Source of the DNA: Sanderia malayensis
Lineage: Eukaryota; Cnidaria; Scyphozoa; Semaeostomeae; Pelagiidae
Direction: 5' to 3'
NCBI GenBank assembly: GCA_013076295.1
Contig: RQOL01000466.1
Coordinates: 5,313,080-5,377,079 of the forward strand
Length of the DNA stretch: 64,000 nt
The notes beneath the pieces were generated by a model. That model made no database searches, was not told the DNA's origin, and saw only the letters and a program-made list of their open reading frames with translations. The translations under genes and the position numbers were made by a program. This document shows, piece after piece, positions 23,001-32,800 of this stretch. Position 1 is the first letter of the stretch, and each line of letters opens with the position of its first letter.

Positions 23001-25179
23001 GGGGTGTCTATTTGAGGGGGGTTTATTGAAAAATTTTAAAATAGGGGGGCCTTTATTCGAGGGGGCATTTAAAAGAAGGGGGCATTTAATCAAAGCATTA
23101 CAGTATACAAAAAGTTGATATTGCCAAAAAAAGATTGTTAAAGTGAAAAAATTGAGGATACCTTTCTGGCCGCAAGTTCTTTTTCTACTGCCAGCTTCTT
23201 TTTAATCCAATCAAGAAAGACCTCCTCTTCTTTGCCTTCTTTATCTTCATCAATTAAATTCATCACACTAGTTGCACCTTCTTCTTTCTCTTTTGCAACA
23301 TGCAAGCATAGGTCATCTCCCTTCTGACTTGAAACCGTTTTTACATCAACATTTCCTTCTATGCCCAAGAATTCATTCTTGTAATTTGATGTTTCTTCCA
23401 CATGCTTAACTTCTTTGGGTATTTTAATCCCAACAGCTGCCATGTTTTCTTCCTCTCCTGCTCGAAATACAGCAGTTGATTGTGGAATTTTTGTGTTGTC
23501 TTTGAAAGCATTTGAAGTAGAGTCTTTCTTTACATTCATTTTGTGTTTCATGACATCCGTTATGTCTCTGAGAGATTTAGGACCAGATTTTTGCTCCTCC
23601 TTGGAAAAAAATTGAATAGATACTCAAACCTAACACATCAACCATATATAAAAAAATTATTATAAAATGCTTAATTCCAGCAAAAAATTTTAAAATATTA
23701 TATACCAGTTTCATATTTTCAAAACTACACCAGCCAATACGAAGCTTTCTTCCTTGAATGCACCTGTAGTAATACCTAAAATGAGATCACCTGTAAAAAC
23801 TGGCAGACTTGCAATGTATTTGCTGGGAGAAATAATTAAAGCATATATTGTGTGTTTTAAGAAATAATCTCCAAAACAAAAGCTTAAGAAGTATTAACAA
23901 ACAACATTAGCAAAATACAAGACTTAATTTGAATGCATGAGAAATAAACTCAAGTTTCTGTGATGGATAAACTCAAGAAAATATGAGAACTAAACTGAAT
24001 GAAGTATCATACATAAACGCAAATGATCAAATGCTGTGTTAACATTTGTTATTGACATTTACTTTACGTTTACAAGTATCGCAACAAGAGAAGCAAATTA
24101 AAACAAAAGATAAAATACCTGAGCTCATCTTCTTTCTTGGAAAATGCCCCAAGTTCGTTCATCTCTCCATGAATAGGACAATTTGAAATTGAAATTCCAC
24201 TGAAAAAAATAATTACCTGCATCACACATTTTATAAGGAACCCACGGCAGGACTATTCTTAAAATCCCTTACTTTAAACCTATTTTGACCATATTTTATG
24301 TATTTCTAAAAATTCCTTAAGAGTTCCTTTATTTTAACTTCATAAAATGAAAAATCCAAGGTCAATCTCGTGTCTGATTCTCAGTTTTTGTGATGTCAAA
24401 GCAAAAATTCCTTGTTCAACTCGCATAGTAAAAAGCTTGATAATCAAAAGAGAACTTTGGGATATAAGTTAACAAGATATTTGGCACAGAGCAGAGAAAA
24501 AGCTTAAATTCATCACGCATTTATGTGGAGCAGCTCGGAATCATATTCGGTGCACGTGGTGCAATGTGAAAAATTCTCTCCTACTGCAGTGTTGAAAAAA
24601 AAAAGTAATGTTTTGTAATTCTGTATTCCAAAAAATTCCTCATGCTTGGGAGAAATAGTTGTCACCTTTTCAAAATGTTCACCTTTGAACAAATTAGGTC
24701 TGGAGTGGCGCAGTCCCAAGTCAGGAATTGGCGAAAAAATTTTGTGGAAAATATCTTTGGGTTGGGAGCAGATAAAACATCACCAGAGTTTTTGATAAAA
24801 CAAAAATTAATTATTTTTAGCCGTGTCTGAATATTCTTAAAAGTTGCAGTAATTATTCCTAAGATATTATTCGTTGATATAAAATACATATTTTCTTGGA
24901 AATTGACGAAAGAAACTTACGAGACAGGACGCACAAACTTGCACTTATCCTTGTCATTTCCACAGATGAAAAAACTTCTTCCTTTGTTAGGCCCTTCACT
25001 TGTGCCTGTTTTGATATAGCATGGTGTACCTAAAATGTGGAGGATACTGTTAGAATAATATCAGGAAGAGTTTAGTTAGAAACAATTTCTTATAAATTGG
25101 GTTTATTTTTATCTGAGAACAAAAACTTACCATGGTCGTTACAAGATGGAAGCAATTTAAAATTCAAGCCACCCGCCAT
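17018..25179 (-). CDS. TTF2: Transcription termination factor 2 (SNF2-family ATPase)
   Basis: Twenty-two exons (25179-25131, 25029-24921, 24199-24119, 23775-23706, 23599-23162, 22664-22535, 22406-22157, 21786-21647, 21301-21221, 21120-20961, 20494-20229, 19826-19606, 19162-19071, 18950-18734, 18639-18505, 18424-18357, 18252-18163, 18072-18009, 17858-17776, 17560-17486, 17363-17280, 17078-17018) join in frame to 987 residues. TTF2 is a DNA-dependent ATPase that releases RNA polymerase II from DNA, including at mitosis. The N-terminus has two GRF-type zinc fingers ([11 protein letters not shown]; later [17 protein letters not shown]), then an acidic linker and a short coiled coil (exon 6). The helicase core shows DDMGLGKT at 424-431, DEAH at 570-573, [42 protein letters not shown] and [11 protein letters not shown]. 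The C-terminus [12 protein letters not shown] matches the human protein. All motifs look intact. Confidence 0.95.
20561..20894. repeat. 29-bp minisatellite in TTF2 intron 10
   Basis: About twelve head-to-tail copies of a 29-bp unit, TCTAATTATATGATCATTAA plus AAAGGTCCA, vary at a few positions (GGTCCA, GGTTCA, GGTTTA). The last copies are shortened. Each unit holds the palindrome ATATGATCAT. Confidence 0.9.
22727..23107. repeat. Diverged CCCCC/GGGGG MITE in TTF2 intron 5
   Basis: The left end CCATAATGCCTCGATTAAAC and the right end (complement ACTGTAATGCTTTGATTAAA) are imperfect inverted repeats. The interior has GGGGCGTCTATTCGAGGGGG and related runs. It is a diverged relative of the element at 3661-3959. 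Confidence 0.6.
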
Positions 25180-25287
25180 GGTCGAATATCGTAAAGCATG
25201 CAGTGCAGCGGTAGCGGTTAGTCCCCGATGTATGCGTCCTATAAGGTCCCGAAATGTTAAATTGATATCTATCCTACACTATCCTAT

Positions 25288-26034
25288 AGGAGCCAAGGGT
25301 CCAGAAACATTGATCAAAGCATATATATCCTAACGGGTCCCGAAACAATGTATAGAGGTACAGTACCTTCTAGGATATGTTTCTGAATATGTGTAGATAT
25401 AGAAAACAGACGTATATAACAGTAGATAGAATGTATATAGTGTATATAAGACGGTGGAAGTACATTCTAAGATATATTTCTCAATATATATGTAGATATA
25501 GTAAACAGACGTATATAACAGTAGATAGAATGTATATATATAGTGTATATAAGATGGTGGAAGTACATTCTACTAGGATATATTTCTCAATAAGTGTAGA
25601 TATAGTAAACAGAGGTGTATAACTGTAGATAGAATATAGAGTATACTCAGAAATATATCCTAGAATGTACTTTCACTGTCTTATATACACAATATACATT
25701 CTATCTATTGTTATATACGTCTGTTTACTCTATCTACACATATTTAGAAATATATCCTAGAATGCACTTCCACCGTCTTATATACACTATATATACATTA
25801 TCTACTGTTATATACGTTTGTTTACTCTATCTACACATATTCAGAAATATATCCTAGAATGTTCTTCCACCGTCTGATATACACTATCTACATTCTATCT
25901 ACTGTTATATACGTCTGTTTACTATATCTACACATACTTAGAAATATATCCTGAAGGTATTGTACCTCTATACATTGTTTCGGGACCCTTTAGGATATAT
26001 ATGCTTTGATCAATGCTTCTGGACCCTTGGCTCC
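25288..26034. mobile_element. Nested foldback with inverted tandem monomers
   Basis: The ends are GGAGCCAAGGGTCCAGAAAC and its near complement. Inside, monomers of about 120 bp built from CAGACGTATATAACAGTAGA, GTATATAAGACGGTGGAAGT and GTAGATATAGTAAACAG run in one direction to about 25650 and then in the opposite direction. The short open frames here are products of the repeat. Confidence 0.75.
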
Positions 26035-26662
26035 TATTAGACCAGGCTCTGATGGAGGGAAGGGTAACCTGGAAGCGAACTTTCTTCCACTGTACTTTTT
26101 AGTTGCAGGGGTACTTAGAGACAAATAAAAACTTTGGTAAACGGGCCAACTCCGTTGCGTTTACCAAATATGGGCATGTTTTTAAACTGGGGGTCAAAAT
26201 TCTTGCTAGCGTAATGCAAAAGTGAAAGTAGAAAACATTAGGCGTTTTCTTGAATGTTTACAGCATTCGTGGTATTCTTGGTGAGTAAATTGGATTGATA
26301 ATGTTTATAAAGTAGATTTCTTACCAAAAACGGGGGTTTATATGAAAATTCCGGGGGTAATATGCCCAAATTTTGTCATATTGTACAATAGAACAATGGC
26401 TTCAAAAATAAAAATGCTTTGTTCTCTCATTCTAAAGTCAACCAGAATATATTTCCATTGGGGCAATGATGAAGTGATTAATGGTGGAACAAGTTACTTA
26501 TATATACAGGGGGGTTTTGACGGCACGGTTCGTTCTAACCACATCTTTGCATTACACTTATGCCTACTAATGCCCCTCAAATTTAGAATAACTAACAATA
26601 ACTTTATAAAATGTCTATTTACCTGAAGAGCTAACAGAGAACGAAAGGCAAATGATTAAAGT

Positions 26663-27095
26663 TCAATCATCATCATAATCATTGTCACAGTCCTCAAAAA
26701 TTGAAGTCTCTTGAAAGTCTTCATCAAGCAGGATCTCTTCGATACCTTCCGGAAAAGGCGTTTCTGTCCACAGGATCTCAGCATTCTCATTCCATCGGTG
26801 TTTCTGAATATCATCAAGATGAATATTTGTAGTAAATATTTCTTTCCATACTGTTGAAATATAGTTGCAGCGCTTACATTATAGAACAAATGATTGTTTG
26901 CATGGTAGAAGCAACGCCAGATCTTGAATTTGTCCTTTCTTCTCATAAGTATTTTTGAATACCTGATGTCTTACAACATCAATTTCTTTTTCTTTTTTCC
27001 CAAATAAGTAACACATATATTCTTCCAGAAGTGCAATTGACTTGTCCGAGATGTCAACTGATGGAAGTAGTATTGTCTCACTGTTCTGCATCCAC
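26663..27095 (-). pseudogene. Transposon-derived protein fragment, left arm copy
   Basis: In frames that shift along the stretch, the minus strand reads ISDKSIALLEEYMCYLFGKK, then IDVVRHQVFKNTY, then NYISTVWKEIF, and ends in an acidic DCDNDYDDD tail before a stop. The stretch is broken by frame changes. It resembles the C-terminal part of a family of transposon-encoded proteins common in marine invertebrates, but I cannot name the superfamily. The last part is duplicated in inverted form at 27430-27787. Confidence 0.45.
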
Positions 27096-27209
27096 AGATC
27101 CCAAAGAGCTACATCTTTCTAAAGAATCTTTATCCGCATATCTGATCGACTTAATGGCAATGATAAGGGCTCTGCCTGGCTTATACGATACTCGATATGT
27201 TGCCTAAAG

Positions 27210-27787
27210 GATGCCAAAGTATTGACATCGTAGCGGACACATACCGGACAAACCCATTAAAAGATCCTGAACGAAACAAACGTGGTACCTCCGCAAAAGT
27301 GATGGTACAGCCTGCACAGTCGACAATTCCAAGACACTTTCACAGTTTTTAAAAAACATTAAACACAAAACAAGACTTATTGCATTGATAAAATATGTGT
27401 TGACCGACCAGTCAATCGCACTTCTGGAAGAATATGTGTTACTTATTTGGGAAAAAAGAAAAAGAAATTGATGTTGTAAGACATCAGGTATTCAAAAATA
27501 CTTATGAGAAGAAAGGACAAATTCAAGATCTGGCGTTGCTTCTACCATGCAAACAATCATTTGTTCTATAATGTAAGCGCTGCAACTATATTTCAACAGT
27601 ATGGAAAGAAATATTTACTACAAATATTCATCTTGATGATATTCAGAAACACCGATGGAATGAGAATGCTGAGATCCTGTGGACAGAAACGCCTTTTCCG
27701 GAAGGTATCGAAGAGATCCTGCTTGATGAAGACTTTCAAGAGACTTCAATTTTTGAGGACTGTGACAATGATTATGATGATGATTGA
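27210..27787 (+). pseudogene. Transposon-derived protein fragment, centre and right arm copy
   Basis: The centre reads DIVADTYRTNPLKDPERNKR and GTSAKVMVQPAQSTIPRHFH before a stop. This is followed, in other frames, by the inverted copy of the left-arm fragment (SIALLEEYV, then NYISTVWKEIF and the acidic tail). The centre segment is the natural upstream neighbour of the arm segment. The foldback was therefore probably made by inverted duplication of the 3' part of an older autonomous element. Confidence 0.45.
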
Positions 27788-28475
27788 ACTTTAATCATTT
27801 GCCTTTCGTTCTCTGTTAGCTCTTCAGGTAAATAGACATTTTATAAAGTTATTGTTAGTTATTCTAAATTTGAGGGGCATTAGTAGGCATAAGTGTAATG
27901 CAAAGGTGTGGTTAGAACGAACCGTGCCGTCAAAACCCCCCTGTATATATAAATAACTTGTTCCACCATTAATCACTTCATCATTGCCCCAATGGAAATA
28001 TATTCTGGTTGACTTTAGAATGAGAGAACAAAGCATTTTTATTTTTGAAACCATTGTTCTATTGTACAATATGACAAAATTTGGGCATATTACCCCCGGA
28101 ATTTTCATATAAACCCCCGTTTTTGGTAAGAAATCTACTTTATAAACATTATCAATCCAATTTACTCACCAAGAATACCACGAATGCTGTAAACATTCAA
28201 GAAAACGCCTAATGTTTTCTACTTTCACTTTTGCATTACGCTAGCAAGAATTTTGACCCCCAGTTTAAAAACATGCCCATATTTGGTAAACGCAACGGAG
28301 TTGGCCCGTTTACCAAAGTTTTTATTTGTCTCTAAGTACCCCTGCAACTAAAAAGTACAGTGGAAGAAAGTTCGCTTCCAGGTTACCCTTCCCTCCATCA
28401 GAGCCTGGTCTATATAGGATATATATGAATTTGATGTTTCGGGACCTTATAGGATGCATACATCGGGGACTAACC

Positions 28476-29874
28476 AGTGCAGCAAGAAAGCAAAAACAAA
28501 GCAAATGATGCAATTCAGATGCAGAGCATGCGCATTGTGCGGAGCTCTCTTTAACGCTCCTCCGTCCGCTTTAAACATTGCGAGGTCTACTGCTATCTTT
28601 CAGATGTGTCAATCTCTTCAGAATATTTTATTGTGATATTTCTGAATTGCGTCCCTCCTGTCCTTTTTGAGGCGAACAAGGAGCAAAAAGTGCCCTATTA
28701 ACGGTATAGGAAGAATAAAAGCGTGCATTTGCACAACGATGCTTGATTTATCCAATGAGATGGGTATGTACGATCGTCGTCAGGAAACTGTGAAACCATA
28801 ATACTTCGTCCCAAAAAATGGCCCCATGTAACTCTGGTGTGAACATAAACAGAATTACATTTCACTGGACGTTCGCATTTTGAAAAGATATAAATTGTTC
28901 CAAAGTAAAGTTTCCTGATTTGATTAAAGCGGTTGGGCCAGCTTTGTAAGAATTGTGTCAGACGTTAAAAAGAGATATGGATGACAAAAAGACAAATTTA
29001 ACGGCTAAAGCTACAAAGTTTTAATAGCAGTCTTCTTTAAAAGTGCGTTCCCGTTGATAGCATAAAAAGAAGACCAAAATGAAGAAATGACAAAACAAAA
29101 TAATTCTAAACTAGGGTTAACAATAAAAGATTCAAAATAACGTAACATCAAGAGCATTTTTGGTTCTAATATAAACATGAAACTATGTGAAATTGGAGAA
29201 TGGAAGAAATAATGCCTAACCAAAGACTTAAGGCCTGGTTTACACGTCGTACCAGCACGGCACTTTGATCTATATCCAGCCCCAGCCATCAGAGTCGCAC
29301 CAAAAATTCTGCAGGCTCAACAAATCAAAATGAGGCAAATTGTCTTGAAAGATAGATGTAAAAAGGAGACTCTTTTTTGTAACTTTTGTGCGATGTGAGA
29401 TAGGAAAAGACAACAATTACAAAAACTGTTTTTGCATCAGCAACTTCGAAATAAAGAGTAAATAGTTGCCAAAAATATAGTTTCTTTGATGCTATCGAGT
29501 CGAGTGCTAGCGCCCACTGAGAAGAGAAAACCCAATGAGGTGTATAGTATTTTCTATATACTTCACCTCATTGAGAAAACTAAATAAGGAACCATATACG
29601 AAGCTCTGGATGGTGCAATAATTTATGGAATAGTATCAAATTCAGCTAGTGGGAAGCTGGCTGGACGTACAAACCAGGCCTAACATACCGACAACACCAC
29701 ACAGAGAAGAAAAACAATCCAAAAGCCAAATCGCATCATTAACTTTAAGCCTGCATACCCTTAGGAATGACTCAATTGTTCATATGAAATTTAAACTGTA
29801 GCTATTAAATTTCATCCAACCATTTCTTAATCTAATAAAGCTCCTTTGGGTTTATCTGTTGGTTTGAACTTTAT
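28476..29874. other. Spacer between foldback element and first BCCT gene
   Basis: The left part, about 28476-28650, is probably the original TTF2 upstream region before the foldback inserted. A MITE-like element with ends AGGCCTGGTTTACACGTCGT and a matching inverted end lies at 29231-29681; inside it is a hairpin at 29534-29571. The corresponding flank of the second BCCT gene lacks this insertion. No coding exon was recognised. Confidence 0.5.
29231..29681. mobile_element. AGGCCTGG-ended MITE downstream of BCCT gene 1
   Basis: The ends AGGCCTGGTTTACACGTCGT and GACGTACAAACCAGGCCT are inverted relatives. In the second gene copy the matching flank reads straight through (AATGCCTAACAAATTTAAAC). 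That supports insertion of the element and adjoining sequence after the tandem duplication. Confidence 0.6.
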
Positions 29875-32800
29875 TTACAATGAAGTAGCATTGTGTTCTA
29901 TATCAATTTCATTGCTGTCTCGATTATTTAACAGAGTTTCTTCTTTAATTCTTTCAGTTGGATTCAACTCAATTGAATTATTGCAAGAATATTGCATCTT
30001 ACCATTCTTGGTCTGGTCATACATTTGAACGCAGGCCAGTGGATACAACAATAGTACTACAAAAGAAAACAATATTGACTTTCAAAACACTACTTATGTA
30101 TATGTTATGTATATATTTAGAATCAGCGCAGTTTCTGGAATAATATTTCCATTTGCTTTCTACATTAGAATCACACGCCAAAGGCAAATTCTACTGTCTT
30201 TGTTTGCCGACAGAGCTAACCAAACAGTAAATCTGTGAAACTCAATAGAAATTAAATCAAATATAATCCACACACCTGCAAAGAAATCCTCCGCCATATT
30301 TCCCTCGATCTTATACTTGGATCTGAGATTAATACGAAGTGCTGTTCCATAAGCAATGAAAAGACAAAAAATGGCCCATGCAACATAGGAGATACCATCG
30401 ACCTTCACTTCTACCACCATTAAAATTGCCCATGTATAAAACAAAGCTGCTACGATCGACATGTAATATACTTTGGCACCACGATATATTTTAGCGCCAG
30501 CTTTACCCATGTACCACCAAGGTGCAATAATTGAAAGAAGCATTTGCCAAACTTTCTTTGCACAATCAATGTCAAATATTGACTTTGTGAATTCAGCATT
30601 TTTTGGATCATACTCCCCAACTTCTTCTTTGACAGCTCTCCATAGTGCAACACACATGAAGTTCAAGACAACAGTGCAAGGAAGACCAGCTGATATTGCG
30701 GTCGACTGCCCTGCTATCAGAGCCTGCGCACCACCAGCAGTTAACAACGCTGTTGCACATGCACCTTCTGTTAATGCCCAGAAAATACGTTGCAAGATAG
30801 GAGGATCGGGGTTACCATTTGCCGAGAGACAATCGATGACAAGTGAGCCACTGTCTGAGCTTGTCACAAAGTAAAGCATAATGCCAATCAGGGACAAAAC
30901 GGAAAGAAAACTGCCAAGATCACCATACTGCTGAACCACATCGAACCACATGTCATTTTTGTCTCTGCATGATAATCGATATAAACCATTCAATGAGGCG
31001 GTTGATGTGGCTCCACCAAGAGTTGAATTGCACATGATACCTGCTTTAGCTGCATTTCTTTCCATCAGCAAACCAGCTCCACCAAAAACAGTCATCCAGA
31101 GAAATGAATACAAAATTGGGACTGTAAGAGTGTATGTGACAAATTCCCTGATTGTCCTTCCACGGGACACTTTGGCAATGAACATTCCAACAAATGGAGA
31201 CCAAGCAATCCACCATCCCCAATAGAAAATTGTCCAATCACCTATCCAATCTGGATTTTCTTTGCCATCAACAGCATTTCTTAACTGCGCAAATGCATCA
31301 GTATGGAAACCAAGTTGTATTATGTTCTGCAAATAGTAACCAATGCTTTGCACGTAGAGATTCAGTAGATACCACGTGTTGTCGTAGAATAGAACAATCA
31401 ACATGATGAATACACCTATGAAAATGATTATGGGACATTAATTTATCAAGTAACCGCTGCAAGGATATAAAGTACTACACGCTTTTTTTATAAAAAACTA
31501 AGCTCCGAAGTAGTGCTCAGTTTCTTAAATTTTACGGCCATTTTAGTTAAAAAAGTTTCTAAAATGGTTCTTTAATTTGGAAGTGCAAATAGGTAGGAAA
31601 CGCAAAGAGACATCACAATTCAATGCAAATAAACAATAACAAAACAATTGTCAACTCCAAGTTTTCGCTATTTAAAATACAATCATTACTACTGTCTTCA
31701 AAATACAATCGAAACTGCCCCATTTGCCTGTTGTACCAGCCAGGTGACACGGTGTTTTAAGCTGGATGGAAAGTGGCACTACAGTTTCTTAATTTTGTTG
31801 TTATCCTAAGGGTCGGTTTCTTATAGAAGGTTTCTTGTAAAAAAATGCGTGTATATTTCGTCATCTGCATGGCAAAAGCAATAGAACTGGAAGCAGAATA
31901 GAGACAAGAATAGAAAAACCAGTGATAAAAAGCAAAAAGTACCAAAATACAGAGAACGTTCATAAAATTTCAGTGAACCCCACCGAAAATTTCATTGCAA
32001 TGCAAATTGGGAAATTGTTGATTCTTCTTGTTGGCTGTCTCGTGCTACGATTTGGGAAACTTTGCCTGAATTTCTCGTCTTCAATGCGAGGTCACAGCGT
32101 TGAGGAATTCATCGAAAAATATACACTATTTCAAGGTGAAATGTAAGAAAACTTACAGCTGTCAGATGCAGTCAAACTTGTCCAAGCCAACCAGTGAATT
32201 TTTTAAAAGGTTGCATTAGCACTTTAAAAGTAAACTACTATGATATAATGTAAAAAAATTCAATAACATACCAACACCAAAGCAAATTTCACTGAGTCTT
32301 CTAATTCCCACTTTGACACCACTGATAACAGAAGCAGTTGCTATGGCTGTCACACCCCAAATAATGATGATTTGATTTTTGGTCGAAACTTCAATATTGC
32401 TATTCATGCGATAGAATCCAGCATTGATTTGAATGACACCAAGACCAAGGGTTGTGCACACTCCAAACATTGTAGCAACAACTGAAAGGATGTCAATGGA
32501 ATCTCCAAGCAACCCAAGTACTTTGTTGCCAAGCAAAGGATAGAAGCAAGTACGTACTGTCATGGGAAGGTCTTTGCGATAAGAGAGAAATGCTAATAGT
32601 AGACCCACAATTACATAGACAATCCAGGCATGAAATCCCCAATGGTAAAATGTCAGATTAAGTGCATCCTGGCACTGTTGGTTCTGGTTGTATCTGCGTG
32701 AAGAGGAGAAACAAGTGCTGAATAGGATCCCAGTGGCAATACGACGCTGATTCAACTCGGTTCCAACTCGGTTAGCACGTTGATCAACGTCTGTTTAACG

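Larger units (their letters stand above)
25216..28475. mobile_element. 3.26-kb foldback element upstream of TTF2
   Basis: The two ends are inverted copies starting GGTTAGTCCCCGATGTATGC. Long arms (about 26040-27020 and 27430-28410) are nearly identical inverted copies separated by a unique centre of about 400 bp. The left arm carries an extra nested foldback at 25288-26034 that the right arm lacks, so that insertion came after the arms formed. Flanking AGTGCAGC motifs occur on both sides, but a clean target duplication was not resolved on the left. The left end is only 37 bp from the TTF2 ATG, so the element probably sits in the TTF2 5' UTR or promoter. Confidence 0.8.

Noticed and set aside
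25377..25622. Short YIRRWK-type open frame
   Set aside because: It lies in the nested foldback's tandem monomers and changes with the repeat.
30473..30874. Plus-strand frames of 133 residues opposite BCCT exon 3 (and at 39117-39518)
   Set aside because: They lie opposite a conserved transporter exon and carry no recognisable domain.
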